A stretch of 44,745 bases of DNA from IMG/VR virus record IMGVR_UViG_3300032331_004188, positions 1-44,745 of that record. The stretch is one strand, 5' to 3'. The position numbers were made by a program, and so were the translations under genes. The notes beneath the pieces were generated by a model, which saw only the letters and a program-made list of their open reading frames with translations, was not told the DNA's origin and did not search any database. Origin of the DNA: a virus. Shown here in pieces: positions 23,417 through 32,354 of this stretch (position 1 is its first letter; every line of letters starts with the position of its first letter).

Positions 23417-24025
23417 CTAGCCTGGAGGAGGCTGCAGTTCGCCATGAATGCAATAGATGTCCATACTGCGGTCTTCTCCTCTCCACTTAACTGCAGGACC
23501 GTCATCATTATGTAATTCTCCATCTTTATCAAAATGAATTTCTAAAGGACGCTCCTGGAGGAAAACACACTTATCGTAAGGCGCCCACCATCCTACATGT
23601 TTACTTAATTCCATCAGCCCGCCAAATGTCTCAATTTCAGGAATATCAAATTCTTTGTGCAAAAAATCATAGTAACCAAGCCAGGATGCTTCGTTAAATC
23701 CGTAGACCTGCTCTGAAAGAGCTGTAAGTATTTGCTCAGGGTCAAACTCTTGTCCTGGAAGTATCTCAAGTTCAGTTAACTTCAAAATATCTGTGTCTTC
23801 AGGAAGATTCTTAACAATTACCTGCGCCTTTGCGCAATCTAAAGGATTGTTGAATGGCCCGACATGTACAGCAGGAGCTTTAAGTCCTGCATAATAATAA
23901 ACCTTATATATGGCTTCGTGGGCTTTCTTAATGTCGATAGGTTCTGTAGATAAACCGATCTTCGTCCACCTTAAGCCGTAGTCAATTAGCTTATTCTTCT
24001 GCGCTTCGTTTAATTCTGAGATCAT
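23417..24025 (-). CDS. DUF6745-like protein
   Basis: A 202-residue protein. The C-terminal part contains WWAPYDKCVFLQERP followed by a short LEIHFDKDGELHNDDGPAV stretch, the pattern of DUF6745 proteins (RP...H.D..G.LHN.DGPA). The N-terminal part is helical. The family occurs in bacteria and phages and its role is unknown. Its start lies 35 bases inside the end of the upstream gene. Confidence 0.7.
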   Translation of the reverse strand: MISELNEAQKNKLIDYGLRWTKIGLSTEPIDIKKAHEAIYKVYYYAGLKAPAVHVGPFNNPLDCAKAQVIVKNLPEDTDILKLTELEILPGQEFDPEQILTALSEQVYGFNEASWLGYYDFLHKEFDIPEIETFGGLMELSKHVGWWAPYDKCVFLQERPLEIHFDKDGELHNDDGPAVKWRGEDRSMDIYCIHGELQPPPG

Positions 24026-24191
24026 ACATGTTTCTAAATAAATTCACTGCCACTTTTTGGAAATTACGCGTCTTTTTAATATACAGAATTTCAGACAATT
24101 CTTCAGAAAATCGCGTAGTTATCTGCCTGTTGGTGGCGTAGATAACTTCTTCCTGATGGTCTTCAAATATGTATTTTACCGAGCGAATCAT
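23991..24191 (-). CDS. Unknown small protein
   Basis: A 66-residue basic protein with mixed strand/helix character and no family I recognise. It starts in the TATG context, overlaps the downstream DUF6745-like gene by 35 bases and follows the 24223-24498 gene by 31 bases. Confidence 0.5.
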   Translation of the reverse strand: MIRSVKYIFEDHQEEVIYATNRQITTRFSEELSEILYIKKTRNFQKVAVNLFRNMYDLRIKRSAEE

Positions 24192-24222
24192 ATGCCTATA
24201 ATGTGCAGTAAACCTGCAAGCA

Positions 24223-24498
24223 TCAAGCCTTATTTATGTTCTGCTCTATACCCACAGGAACAAGCATCCTGGGGGCGTGTATTTGAAACCCCGAAGGCTT
24301 GTGAGTTATGCCTACATACTTTCCGCCCTCTAACTCAGAATCCACCTTAAACTGTTTAGGACTCTTTTGAAACAGGTCGGCTAGTATTTTATTTTTACCA
24401 GCATAGTCGTTTTTATCCGACTTCTTTTTAGCCTCAATCAGACGCTTTAATTCAAGCGATTTTGCCAGCTTGATTATATTGTCTGATAAAAGACTCAT
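24223..24498 (-). CDS. Unknown phage protein
   Basis: A 91-residue basic protein, helical at first (LELKRLIEAKKKSDKND) and ending in a strand-rich motif VGITHKPSGFQIHAPR. No named family. Its ATG overlaps the stop of the upstream 49-residue gene as TAATG, so translation is probably coupled. Confidence 0.6.
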   Translation of the reverse strand: MSLLSDNIIKLAKSLELKRLIEAKKKSDKNDYAGKNKILADLFQKSPKQFKVDSELEGGKYVGITHKPSGFQIHAPRMLVPVGIEQNINKA

Positions 24499-24647
24499 TA
24501 TTTCTTAACGGTAAAAGCACGTTTCAATGTGCTTAGAACTTTGTCTACTTTTTTAGTAGAATTTTTTAGCTGCTGCATAACTTCGTCGCTCACTAGCGGA
24601 AGATTTACATCAGGTAAAATTTTAACTCTGTTAATAGTTTTTTCCAT
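24498..24647 (-). CDS. 49-residue unknown protein
   Basis: A short gene whose product is MEKTINRVKILPDVNLPLV followed by a basic helix (KNSTKKVDKVLSTLKRAF). The TAATG overlap with the next gene and the promoter-like 16-mer directly upstream support it as the first gene of a leftward unit. Function unknown. Confidence 0.55.
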   Translation of the reverse strand: MEKTINRVKILPDVNLPLVSDEVMQQLKNSTKKVDKVLSTLKRAFTVKK

Positions 24648-24653
24648 ACAATA

Positions 24654-24669
24654 TATTATACCATTAAAT
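24654..24669 (-). promoter_or_regulatory. Promoter motif ATTTAATGGTATAATA (copy 2)
   Basis: Identical to the 16-mer at 18832-18847. The perfect TATAAT (24655-24660) ends seven bases before the ATG at 24647, so the message would be nearly leaderless. Confidence 0.5.
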
Positions 24670-24701
24670 AATATTAGAAAATATACCGTGCTCTTCCATC
24701 A

Positions 24702-26657
24702 TTAGAATGTGGCAAGTAGCACTCGTTTCCAAACGTTGGTTGCCGTGCAGACGTACAGAAAATTGTTAGCGTTATCCACGGCAACTTGCCCCACAAGGCC
24801 AGCAGAAGTTGAAGTAGCCGGGATGGCAACGTGCGTTGTGTTGGTCGTGCGAACTCCCGCTGCTGTTGTCAGGTACATCTGGTCGCCGAACCACTCAACA
24901 GCATTTCCTTGAGGTGTAGACATTAATGCTGCACCAGTCTGAAAAAAGAACGGAGCTTGATTTGCGCCGAGACCATTTGCCCTAAAGGTTTGGTATCCAG
25001 TGAACAAATTGATCGAATTTGTTGCGCTCGCAAGTCTTTGATTAACTCGCACGACCTGTATTGTCGTTGTGCCAACTGTGATGTCAGCATTTCCTCCTGG
25101 CGCAAAAAATGCCATCACGTAACCGCCTTGGGTTGCGCCAAAACGAGTCATGTACATTCCGTTTCTGACAACGCCAGTAAACCAAGCTGGGCGCGTAAAA
25201 ATAGCCGAAACGCCCACAGCACCAACAGTTGTGACTTCCCAGAATCCGTTTTGAGTTGATGTTGTGCCTCCCCCTTGGAGAGTAAATGCAATGATGTCTC
25301 CAAGCACTGGGGTGTAGCCATCGGTGGTAAATACTCCTGTGGCCGTCACAGTAAACGTGTCTGGATCGGGGCCAGTAGCCATCGTTCCCACAATATTGGC
25401 ATTGGTCTGCGCCTCGACCATCCGCATCCCAATACCCAGATTCGAGATCGCAGCTTGGGCACCTGTTGCTGCAGTTCCACCATTGGAAATCGAAACCGGC
25501 AATGATACCCCAGCCCCCGAAGGTCCGGTAGCTCCCGTAGGGCCAGTGGCCCCCTGCAATCCAGACGATACAATCGCAAATATTACTGCATGGTTATTAC
25601 TGAATTCACTGCTTCCTCCAGACGCAAGCAATGTTACCGTAAGCAGTAAGTATGAATTATTCCCAATAACAGGAGTACCATTAATTTTCCAACGCTGAAA
25701 ATTGCTAGAATTTGACTGGTCCTGAATAAGAAACGTATCCCCATCTTTGTATAATGAGAAAAATGCATCAATATCATTACCATTTGCATCTAAATGCGAA
25801 AACGCAATTTGCGTTGCATTAGCCTGGGTCGCATTATTCCAGACAATGTGCCCACTAGATACTGGTGTGCCTGGAGGCATCCCAGTGGTTGACGTACGTG
25901 CTTGATAATTAAAAAACGATGCCGATTGACCAGCAGGTCCAGCCGCACCTGTAGGGCCTGTAGGACCTACTTCACCACTCGGACCTGTAGCTCCGGTAGC
26001 CCCAATACCAGTTGCTCCACGCTCTACAAATAAAGTCCAATAATCATCTATATATCCACCAAAAGGACCATATCCTGACGGGGCATATCGAATGCAGTAC
26101 CAAAGTGAACCGTCGAATGACACAACGGACCCTATGTTATAAATAGTCCCTCCACCCCACAGTCCCAAATAATTAACGGAGCCAGCAGGCCCGACTGAGC
26201 CTGTTGCCCCCGTTTCACCTGTAACTGCAATTCCGAACGAAATAACATCATCATCAGACAGAGTGTTAAACTGCGTAACTAGGGACACGTGAAAAATGAC
26301 ATGATCATCGAACTCATCAGTCACATCTTCAACCTGCGAAAAACTATAGGTTGCAAAGTTGTTAGGCTGGGTCTGCGATGTTAAAGTTAAATGTCCCCTC
26401 TCAAGAGACAAGAAAAGAAGACCAACGTTGCTCAAATCAATCGACTGCTTGCTAACCAACAAATGCGTTGCGTCGAACGGACCGGTGCCGCCAGCAAAAC
26501 GAATTTCTCCTTGCGAGGGCTGAGTTTCTAAACTTTGTGTACCAGACAAATCAAGCCGATAAAGGAAAGTCAGCGCCGCGTCAAGTCCACTGACGCCCGT
26601 GGCCCCAGTTTCGCCAGATCCGCCGCCAGAAGAGGTTGTAGGATTAAATATTCTCAT
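24702..26657 (-). CDS. Tail fibre protein with collagen-like Gly-Ala-Thr segments
   Basis: A 651-residue modular fibre. Four short collagen-like segments of the GATGPT type (near residues 15, 150, 215-245 and 365-385) separate beta-rich modules. One module (YLGLWGGGTIYNIGSVVSFDGSLWYC, cited in part) resembles a small carbohydrate-binding module with spaced aromatic residues. A later module has the SNGGTAATGAQAAISNLG linker found in T4-type and lambdoid fibres, followed by a module with QNGFWEVT as in many tail fibres, and a C-terminal AGLVGQVAVDNANNFLYVC strand region. It probably binds host surface glycans. Confidence 0.85.
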   Translation of the reverse strand: MRIFNPTTSSGGGSGETGATGVSGLDAALTFLYRLDLSGTQSLETQPSQGEIRFAGGTGPFDATHLLVSKQSIDLSNVGLLFLSLERGHLTLTSQTQPNNFATYSFSQVEDVTDEFDDHVIFHVSLVTQFNTLSDDDVISFGIAVTGETGATGSVGPAGSVNYLGLWGGGTIYNIGSVVSFDGSLWYCIRYAPSGYGPFGGYIDDYWTLFVERGATGIGATGATGPSGEVGPTGPTGAAGPAGQSASFFNYQARTSTTGMPPGTPVSSGHIVWNNATQANATQIAFSHLDANGNDIDAFFSLYKDGDTFLIQDQSNSSNFQRWKINGTPVIGNNSYLLLTVTLLASGGSSEFSNNHAVIFAIVSSGLQGATGPTGATGPSGAGVSLPVSISNGGTAATGAQAAISNLGIGMRMVEAQTNANIVGTMATGPDPDTFTVTATGVFTTDGYTPVLGDIIAFTLQGGGTTSTQNGFWEVTTVGAVGVSAIFTRPAWFTGVVRNGMYMTRFGATQGGYVMAFFAPGGNADITVGTTTIQVVRVNQRLASATNSINLFTGYQTFRANGLGANQAPFFFQTGAALMSTPQGNAVEWFGDQMYLTTAAGVRTTNTTHVAIPATSTSAGLVGQVAVDNANNFLYVCTATNVWKRVLLATF

Positions 26658-26659
26658 AA

Positions 26660-27157
26660 TTACGCCTCAAATGCTGTAAACTTTTTACCAGTAGTAGCAC
26701 AGATAACCTTGATCTCTTCCACAGGAACAAAAGAGTCGCACGTAAGAGTGCCTCCGTTTTTAGCAAGTAGTAAACCTAAGCCTACTTCAGGAGTATAACC
26801 TACACCTACATACATATCAGTGTCAGATATGTTTTGGAGCATGAAATATCTTCTATTGTCGTTAGCTGCACTCACAACTTGAGCTGTGCCTCCAGCTGTG
26901 ATCGTACCACTCTGGTTGTCTACTGGCCCTGCACCTACCTTAATAGGATCAATTGCTCCTGTATGTGTAATACCACAAGCAAGATACGCTTCAGTATCAG
27001 GTGCAAGGTCGTCCACATCCACAATACGCTCCACCCATCTTTCTCCTTCTGCAGAGTAGTATTTACCCTCGTCCGTAGCAAAATAGTATGAGTTAGGGAC
27101 ACTTAATGGGTTAGGCCTGTCGGCCAAAAGGCCAGAGTGATTAATTTTTCTAAGCAT
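26660..27157 (-). CDS. Small virion-like protein with beta domain
   Basis: A 165-residue protein. After an N-terminal segment (NSYYFATDEGKYYSAEGERW) there is a beta-sandwich-like domain with GTAQVVSAANDNRRYFMLQN and NGGTLTCDSFVPVEEI, a pattern found in small phage head or tail accessory proteins. It ends two bases before the fibre gene, so both are probably made together and assembled in the virion. Confidence 0.65.
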   Translation of the reverse strand: MLRKINHSGLLADRPNPLSVPNSYYFATDEGKYYSAEGERWVERIVDVDDLAPDTEAYLACGITHTGAIDPIKVGAGPVDNQSGTITAGGTAQVVSAANDNRRYFMLQNISDTDMYVGVGYTPEVGLGLLLAKNGGTLTCDSFVPVEEIKVICATTGKKFTAFEA

Positions 27158-27181
27158 ATTCGTATCAGGTTATTTTATTTA

Positions 27182-27187
27182 ATTATA
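27182..27187 (-). promoter_or_regulatory. TATAAT element before the fibre unit
   Basis: A perfect minus-strand TATAAT lies 24 bases upstream of the ATG at 27157. No convincing -35 hexamer is seen. Confidence 0.4.
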
Positions 27188-27239
27188 ACAGTAAACCTCA
27201 CAGTTGTCTTTGGGTTATTTACGAGGCAAAATATTAAAA

Positions 27240-27659
27240 TTATGCCTGGTTAAACTGCGTGATATCTTTAATCAATATATAGCCCTGAACTTCAGTCAGC
27301 CACATATAGTGCCATTGTTCGCCGTTTGTGGTATTTACAACCGTACCAATGAACTTGCCGTCTTTATTAAAATAAAAGCCAAACCCAACTCTGTTGGCTT
27401 TTTCGGAATCAATAGTTCCTAATATTTTTATAAAATCTCCAGGAACTTCAACCCTCTGGGTAACTACACCTTTGAATATCTGTCCTTCGGAATTTTTAAA
27501 GTTAACTCTATCTGAAGCAATAAGTGGAAGGACCTTCTGCGGAACAAGCCTACCCAGATCATCCGAAAGAGCATGCTCTACATCGCGCAAATTTAGTCTG
27601 CCGTTAATTTCTCCGGCAAAGCATACAGAGGCAAACATTAGAAACACTAAGTTCTTCAT
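27240..27659 (-). CDS. Exported protein of unknown function
   Basis: A 139-residue protein with a clear signal peptide (MKNLVFLMFASVCFA, cut before GEI). The mature part is about 124 residues of mixed strands, with TNGEQWHYMWLTEVQGYILI near the C-terminus. No family recognised. It starts one base after the helicase gene ends, so the two are cotranscribed. Confidence 0.65.
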   Translation of the reverse strand: MKNLVFLMFASVCFAGEINGRLNLRDVEHALSDDLGRLVPQKVLPLIASDRVNFKNSEGQIFKGVVTQRVEVPGDFIKILGTIDSEKANRVGFGFYFNKDGKFIGTVVNTTNGEQWHYMWLTEVQGYILIKDITQFNQA

Positions 27660-27660
27660 A

Positions 27661-29955
27661 CTAGTCTTTAATTAATTTTACAAACTCGTTATTCAATTTC
27701 TCTTTCTCGTCAGCCAAGTTCTGCAAATACTCGTCAGTGCTTGTAGGACTCTTACGCATCAGCTTTTCAAGCGTAGATGGGTTTAACGACGAAAGATAAT
27801 GCTGAATCATAACATTTCTTTTCTCAGGAGACAAGGCCTCATGAGATTTATATCTGGCAGCTCTGCCGATTACTTGCTTTATTTTCTCGTTATTAAAATG
27901 AGGCTCTAGCAGCTGTACCAACCTTGTACCCTTCAGGTCCAATCCTTCTCCTCCTGCAGAGCTCACTATTAAAGCTCTCAGCTTGTTATCGTTATAGTCT
28001 TTGACCAGCTGATTTCTAACTTTATCGTTAATGTCTCCTGTAAATTCTCCAAACGGAATATTTGCCTGCTGTAATAGCTTCTTGTAAGGCTCAACACCGC
28101 TCTGCAGATAGTTAGAGTAAATCAACCCTTTGTATTCTGGGTCAGTCGCAAGCTGGTCCTTGAAGTAATTGAAAGCTTTTTCAATTTTAGGAGACACGAC
28201 ATTCTCGTTATCTTTATCAAACCCTAACGTAGAGTTGCTGATCATTCTTGCGCCACTAAGAAATGGAATCAGTTTGTCTAGTTCTTTGCGATCAGGAGGA
28301 AGACCTGCAGACACCTTTGCTCTAAGATGCCATGGCAGATCTTTCATCAGCGCCTTGTAGATCTGCTGCTGTTTTTCATGCATTGGAACCTTTACAACCT
28401 CTTTGGATACCTCAGGAAAACCTTCAGCATTTCCTGCATGATAATCGATAAGCTTATGAAATACCTTGCGCAGGTATTCTTTGTTTTTCACATGCAACTC
28501 TTGACCAGGTTTGACTCCTAGAATTCGATGAGCAATAGATGGAAATACTGTTTTGGTTCCGATATACTCTTTCTCAAATTCAGGCTGTCTTTCAGGCATG
28601 ATATTTTTGCCTGCAGCCAGATTGATAAGTTTGGCTATATCGCTAGGATGATTATATATGGGCGTACCTGTAAGCAGCACCCTCTTACTAGGTGACACAT
28701 CCTTGAGAGTCTTGTACAACTTTGTGTTTTCATTTCTGAGACGGTGAGCCTCATCAATAATCATCAGTTTGTTTTTAAAGTCTTCAGGATTTATTCCTTT
28801 TCTCGCAACATCCTGCTGTGACCTGATGTTTACGTCTTTAGGGCTTTTCCCTACCCATTTTTTAAGCTCTTTCTCATAGTTACCTTTTAAAGCGGCAGGT
28901 AAAAGAACTTCCGCAGGCAGGCCTAGCTTTTTGTATGCCTCGATAGAGCTTCGTGTTTTTCCGCTTCCTAGGCCATGCATAAGAATTAGACCAGGCTGAT
29001 CTTCTTTCTCAAGTTTCTCTAGTATGCGTTGTTGGTGGGGAAGTAGAGGAGACTTATCTGCACTAGATTTAAACAGTTTATCAAAATCTCTAATCTTATC
29101 GTCTTCTGACAATCCCTTACGATACAGAGGCATCCTAACCTTGGTGATAAACTCTTGTGCCTCTGCCTTGTTTTTGCGCTTTCGCTCAAACCTTTCTTTT
29201 ATATCATTATACTCTTTCTTGAGAATATGATTTTCCAGTAATCCTCCCACAAGATTTAATCCTCCTATAGCCCCCTGGAATACCTGGGTAGCTTTCTGCA
29301 CTTCTTGCACTCTTTTTGACCACTTAAGCATGTCCGCATTGTCCCAGGACATACTGGGCAGTGATGCCTCCTTAACCTTTTTTTTAGGCAGCTTTAAGCT
29401 GCTTACTCTTTTACTTTTTTCAAGCATCGCGCTAAGTACAGTAGGCATCGACTCAATAGCGCCTTCGTTGTGATTCTTGACGTACTCTTCGACTATATCA
29501 TTGTACAACTTTTGCTTCTTATATCTGTTAGCTGTGCCTAACAAAGCAGGAATTGCCGAAAGTGCGGGTAGAAATACCGCAGGGTTTTTGTAGAAAGGTT
29601 TAGCCAATAGTTTTTTTCTAAAAACCGCAGGCATATGCCTCAACTGTTCTTCCATGATGTTATTGGTCATCGCGCCATATATTCCAGAAAATATCGCCCC
29701 CGGCAGCGAGCTGCCTGCCACATCTAAAGCCGCTCGGTATGCAGGATTTTGAATGTGCTGCACCACATCTCTTTTCTCATTATCTAAGATAGGATTAAAC
29801 CATGACCATCCGGCTTTTCTTCTGAAGGCTATCCTGTCTTTTTCTTCATCACTAAGCTCTCTGGGGGCTTTCAGCTCGTTTTTACCAAGAACATACGTAC
29901 GCAGTCCTTTTAAATCGTCTTTTGTAAGTATATCTGTAAATTTATCCGAGCTCAT
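27661..29955 (-). CDS. SNF2/SWI2-type superfamily 2 helicase with extra N-terminal region
   Basis: A 764-residue protein. The C-terminal two thirds carry superfamily 2 motifs: Walker A HGLGSGKT (about 325-333), DEAH in IIDEAHRLRN (about 400), LLTGTPIYN and the C-terminal VSSAGGEGLDLKG and QVIGRAARYKSH, as in SNF2-type DNA translocases. The first 300 residues are unrelated to helicases: they include hydrophobic stretches (AVFLPALSAIPALLG) and VKEASLPS, a variant of the KTA/KEA motif seen in the virion-like block. A virion-associated or membrane-associated helicase is possible. The ATG at 29955 has a good promoter 12 bases upstream. Confidence 0.88.
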   Translation of the reverse strand: MSSDKFTDILTKDDLKGLRTYVLGKNELKAPRELSDEEKDRIAFRRKAGWSWFNPILDNEKRDVVQHIQNPAYRAALDVAGSSLPGAIFSGIYGAMTNNIMEEQLRHMPAVFRKKLLAKPFYKNPAVFLPALSAIPALLGTANRYKKQKLYNDIVEEYVKNHNEGAIESMPTVLSAMLEKSKRVSSLKLPKKKVKEASLPSMSWDNADMLKWSKRVQEVQKATQVFQGAIGGLNLVGGLLENHILKKEYNDIKERFERKRKNKAEAQEFITKVRMPLYRKGLSEDDKIRDFDKLFKSSADKSPLLPHQQRILEKLEKEDQPGLILMHGLGSGKTRSSIEAYKKLGLPAEVLLPAALKGNYEKELKKWVGKSPKDVNIRSQQDVARKGINPEDFKNKLMIIDEAHRLRNENTKLYKTLKDVSPSKRVLLTGTPIYNHPSDIAKLINLAAGKNIMPERQPEFEKEYIGTKTVFPSIAHRILGVKPGQELHVKNKEYLRKVFHKLIDYHAGNAEGFPEVSKEVVKVPMHEKQQQIYKALMKDLPWHLRAKVSAGLPPDRKELDKLIPFLSGARMISNSTLGFDKDNENVVSPKIEKAFNYFKDQLATDPEYKGLIYSNYLQSGVEPYKKLLQQANIPFGEFTGDINDKVRNQLVKDYNDNKLRALIVSSAGGEGLDLKGTRLVQLLEPHFNNEKIKQVIGRAARYKSHEALSPEKRNVMIQHYLSSLNPSTLEKLMRKSPTSTDEYLQNLADEKEKLNNEFVKLIKD

Positions 29956-29966
29956 AGCTATAGGAC

Positions 29967-29995
29967 ATTATACAGTGGGAGATATCAAAAGCCAA
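29967..29995 (-). promoter_or_regulatory. Sigma70-like promoter of the helicase gene
   Basis: On the minus strand TTGGCT (29990-29995) and a perfect TATAAT (29967-29972) are exactly 17 bases apart, 11 bases before the ATG at 29955. Confidence 0.6.
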
Positions 29996-30010
29996 TATCC
30001 AAAATATACA

Positions 30011-30754
30011 CTATACTAATCCTACCTGATTTAATAGCTGGTGATACAAAGACCCTCTGATAGGATCGTTCTTTCTGTTGTTCACAGTCGCGTTTGACCA
30101 GTGAAGTATGTAAACACCCTCGGGCAACGGGTTGTTATCAAAGAACGGTCCACTCTGTCTGCAACCTAGATCCAGGAAGCTGGTGTGAGGCAATTTGTAT
30201 TTTTTATTTTCAGGCAGATATTTATCCAGTGCCCTGCCTATAGCCTTCATCGAATCGTCCCAGTTTAAAATTGGCATGTTGTGCGAGTTCACAATACTGG
30301 CAACCTCCGCATAGGCTCTCCTAGCAAACCAAGAGTCTTTTGGACACTTCATCAAGAAAGCGGCAATATCGTTCTGAGTTTGATGTGGTACAAAAGCGTA
30401 AGGCCCCATAAAATCCAAAGGCTTCAAACAGGCTACATCTAATTGTATATAGATACCTCCGTACAGCGATAGCAGCCTCAACTGAAATTGATCTGACCAA
30501 TGAGACAGTGAACCTATGCCTCCATTTGGAATAAGATCCAAAGGTTTTCCGTTATATCTAAACACCGTATGCTCTTCTAGAATTTCTCTCGCATCTTTGA
30601 CTACCGTACCCGCAGGTACATTGTTAATGTTCTTGTAGCCCCACAGCCACACTGTATGACCATGACTCTGCAAAAGTTTAATCGTGAGACACTCCATTAG
30701 CGTAAGCTCAGGATTTCCCCAAAATGCGTGTACTATTTTGTTTTCTTCTAGCAT
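30011..30754 (-). CDS. Glycosyltransferase with DxD sugar-binding motif (GT32/OCH1-like)
   Basis: A 247-residue protein. It starts with IVHAFWG, like the IPKxxHxxW start of this group, and has WSDQFQLRLLSLYGGIYIQLDV (cited in part; residues about 86-110), which matches the SDxxRxxxLxxxGGxYxDxD region; the first Asp of the usual DxD is replaced (QLDV). It probably transfers a sugar from a nucleotide-sugar. The gene overlaps the next upstream gene by 7 bases, part of a tight glycosyltransferase operon. Confidence 0.8.
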   Translation of the reverse strand: MLEENKIVHAFWGNPELTLMECLTIKLLQSHGHTVWLWGYKNINNVPAGTVVKDAREILEEHTVFRYNGKPLDLIPNGGIGSLSHWSDQFQLRLLSLYGGIYIQLDVACLKPLDFMGPYAFVPHQTQNDIAAFLMKCPKDSWFARRAYAEVASIVNSHNMPILNWDDSMKAIGRALDKYLPENKKYKLPHTSFLDLGCRQSGPFFDNNPLPEGVYILHWSNATVNNRKNDPIRGSLYHQLLNQVGLV

Positions 30755-31365
30755 AAATTTAAAAGTTTATTGTAGTGATATTCTTTGCTCTTTCCTTCTC
30801 CAAAACCATGAAAACCAAAAGATCTGTCAGGGCCAGCTTCCCCTGACTCGATATAACTTTCCCAGCCAAATTTACCGGCCACACCTGCAGGAGCATATTT
30901 CACTCCTTCTGCTTTAAATATATCATACATAGTCTGACACAACCACACGTCAGCAGGATAACCTCTCTGATAGTTTGAGTTCTTATATTTGCGAGCAGTT
31001 TCTAGAAACTTTCTACTTTGCAGCGAAAACCCCGAGTTACCTACGCGGTTATTGAACCCGCATCTCTCCTGCCATGGAGAACCTATCATATCATAGTCTA
31101 GCCAAGAATCGTCCCATACGTGCGGGTTTAAAATAAATCCATCCCATGTGCACTTAAGCATGTGAGAAGTTTCAAAATAATCTAGAGCGCCTCCAATCTC
31201 CCACATCATTGCGTCGTTATAATCTGAGTCTATAGCGACAAAAGCAGCGTGCTTACAGTTTAACAACTTTCTTAACGCTTCAAACACTCTTCTTCCTTCA
31301 GCGTATCTTTCTGGTATGCCGTCAAAATAAACTAGGGTCACATGCGCGTTAAACTTAGGTGTCAT
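30748..31365 (-). CDS. DUF5672-type putative glycosyltransferase
   Basis: A 205-residue protein with the features of the DUF5672 family: CTWDGFILNP (about 72-81), WLDYDMIGSPW (87-98) and a later VGNSGFSLQSRKFL. DUF5672 proteins resemble GT-A fold glycosyltransferases and occur in polysaccharide clusters. It overlaps neighbours by 7 and 4 bases. Confidence 0.8.
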   Translation of the reverse strand: MTPKFNAHVTLVYFDGIPERYAEGRRVFEALRKLLNCKHAAFVAIDSDYNDAMMWEIGGALDYFETSHMLKCTWDGFILNPHVWDDSWLDYDMIGSPWQERCGFNNRVGNSGFSLQSRKFLETARKYKNSNYQRGYPADVWLCQTMYDIFKAEGVKYAPAGVAGKFGWESYIESGEAGPDRSFGFHGFGEGKSKEYHYNKLLNLC

Positions 31366-32354
31366 TGTATAACTTTTAGAATTGCCTCAATTCTGTTAAT
31401 GAATGTGTGGTTGCTTTTAACATAGCTCATGGCCTCAATAATCCTACCATAGTTTTTCCTGTGAGGCTCAGCCTTATCCACCAGCTCTTCAATGTTCCTC
31501 GAGAAAATCACATAATCTCCCATGAGATCGTGGACACTAGGTGAGTTAGTCATGCCCAGTTGTCCGTAGCTGATATTCTTGAATACTCTGCATGGAATAT
31601 AACCATTTGTTAGATGATTAGATTCTTCTGCTGATGCCTCATCGCAGGTTGCCCCGCTTCCTCTGATGTCTGGAGCAATATAAGACTTTCTCACCAACTC
31701 TACAGCCTCTTCGTTAGTTGTAATTTTTTTCCAAGGGTCTCTTACATCAAATTTTACTCCTCTGCGGGCTAGAGCCTTCTCCAGTTCCAGCAACTCTTCT
31801 CTATTCGCGCTCCAAAAACTTCCCACATGGTGAACTGTATCGGTGCGATCAACAAACGCACTAGTAAGATCAATTTCCCTGGGCAGGAAATCTGTAGCCC
31901 AGAACATATAGACTGCCTCATAGCCAGATATCCCTTTTCGATATTTTTCCACAAGAGCCGAGTCGCCTGCTTTTTTCTCGTATAAGCAAAAATCGTCAAG
32001 TTTAACAAGTTTCTCATCAGGTCTGGTATAGTCGTACGAAAAGTCTCTAGTCTTCTTAAGATTAAACCTAATATCAATCAGCCTGCATCCAACCTCTAGA
32101 TATTTTAGAGGATCTTTGGCTATGTGTACAAAATAAACAGAGCTCTTTACCAAGGGTATGTTTTTATCAGCATATCCCTCAGTAATAAATATCGCATTAT
32201 TGTAATCAAAGAATTCAGGAAAGTTGTCGTCACTAAACCAATAGGTCTCGTAACCCAACTCTTTAAAAGCTTTGTACCAGCCGTGATGAATAAAAGAATG
32301 TGTGTGGGTATACAAAGGATACCCCCACACAATTACTTTTTTAAACTTAAGCAT
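31362..32354 (-). CDS. GT-B-like glycosyltransferase
   Basis: A 330-residue protein. The N-terminus (VIVWGYPLYTHTHSFIHHGW) looks like the first Rossmann strand and loop of a GT-B enzyme. A late segment GYIPCRVFKNISYGQLGMTN matches the donor-binding region of proteins with a Glyco_trans_1_2-like C-terminal domain. It overlaps its neighbours by 4 and 8 bases. Substrate unknown. Confidence 0.7.
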   Translation of the reverse strand: MLKFKKVIVWGYPLYTHTHSFIHHGWYKAFKELGYETYWFSDDNFPEFFDYNNAIFITEGYADKNIPLVKSSVYFVHIAKDPLKYLEVGCRLIDIRFNLKKTRDFSYDYTRPDEKLVKLDDFCLYEKKAGDSALVEKYRKGISGYEAVYMFWATDFLPREIDLTSAFVDRTDTVHHVGSFWSANREELLELEKALARRGVKFDVRDPWKKITTNEEAVELVRKSYIAPDIRGSGATCDEASAEESNHLTNGYIPCRVFKNISYGQLGMTNSPSVHDLMGDYVIFSRNIEELVDKAEPHRKNYGRIIEAMSYVKSNHTFINRIEAILKVIQ

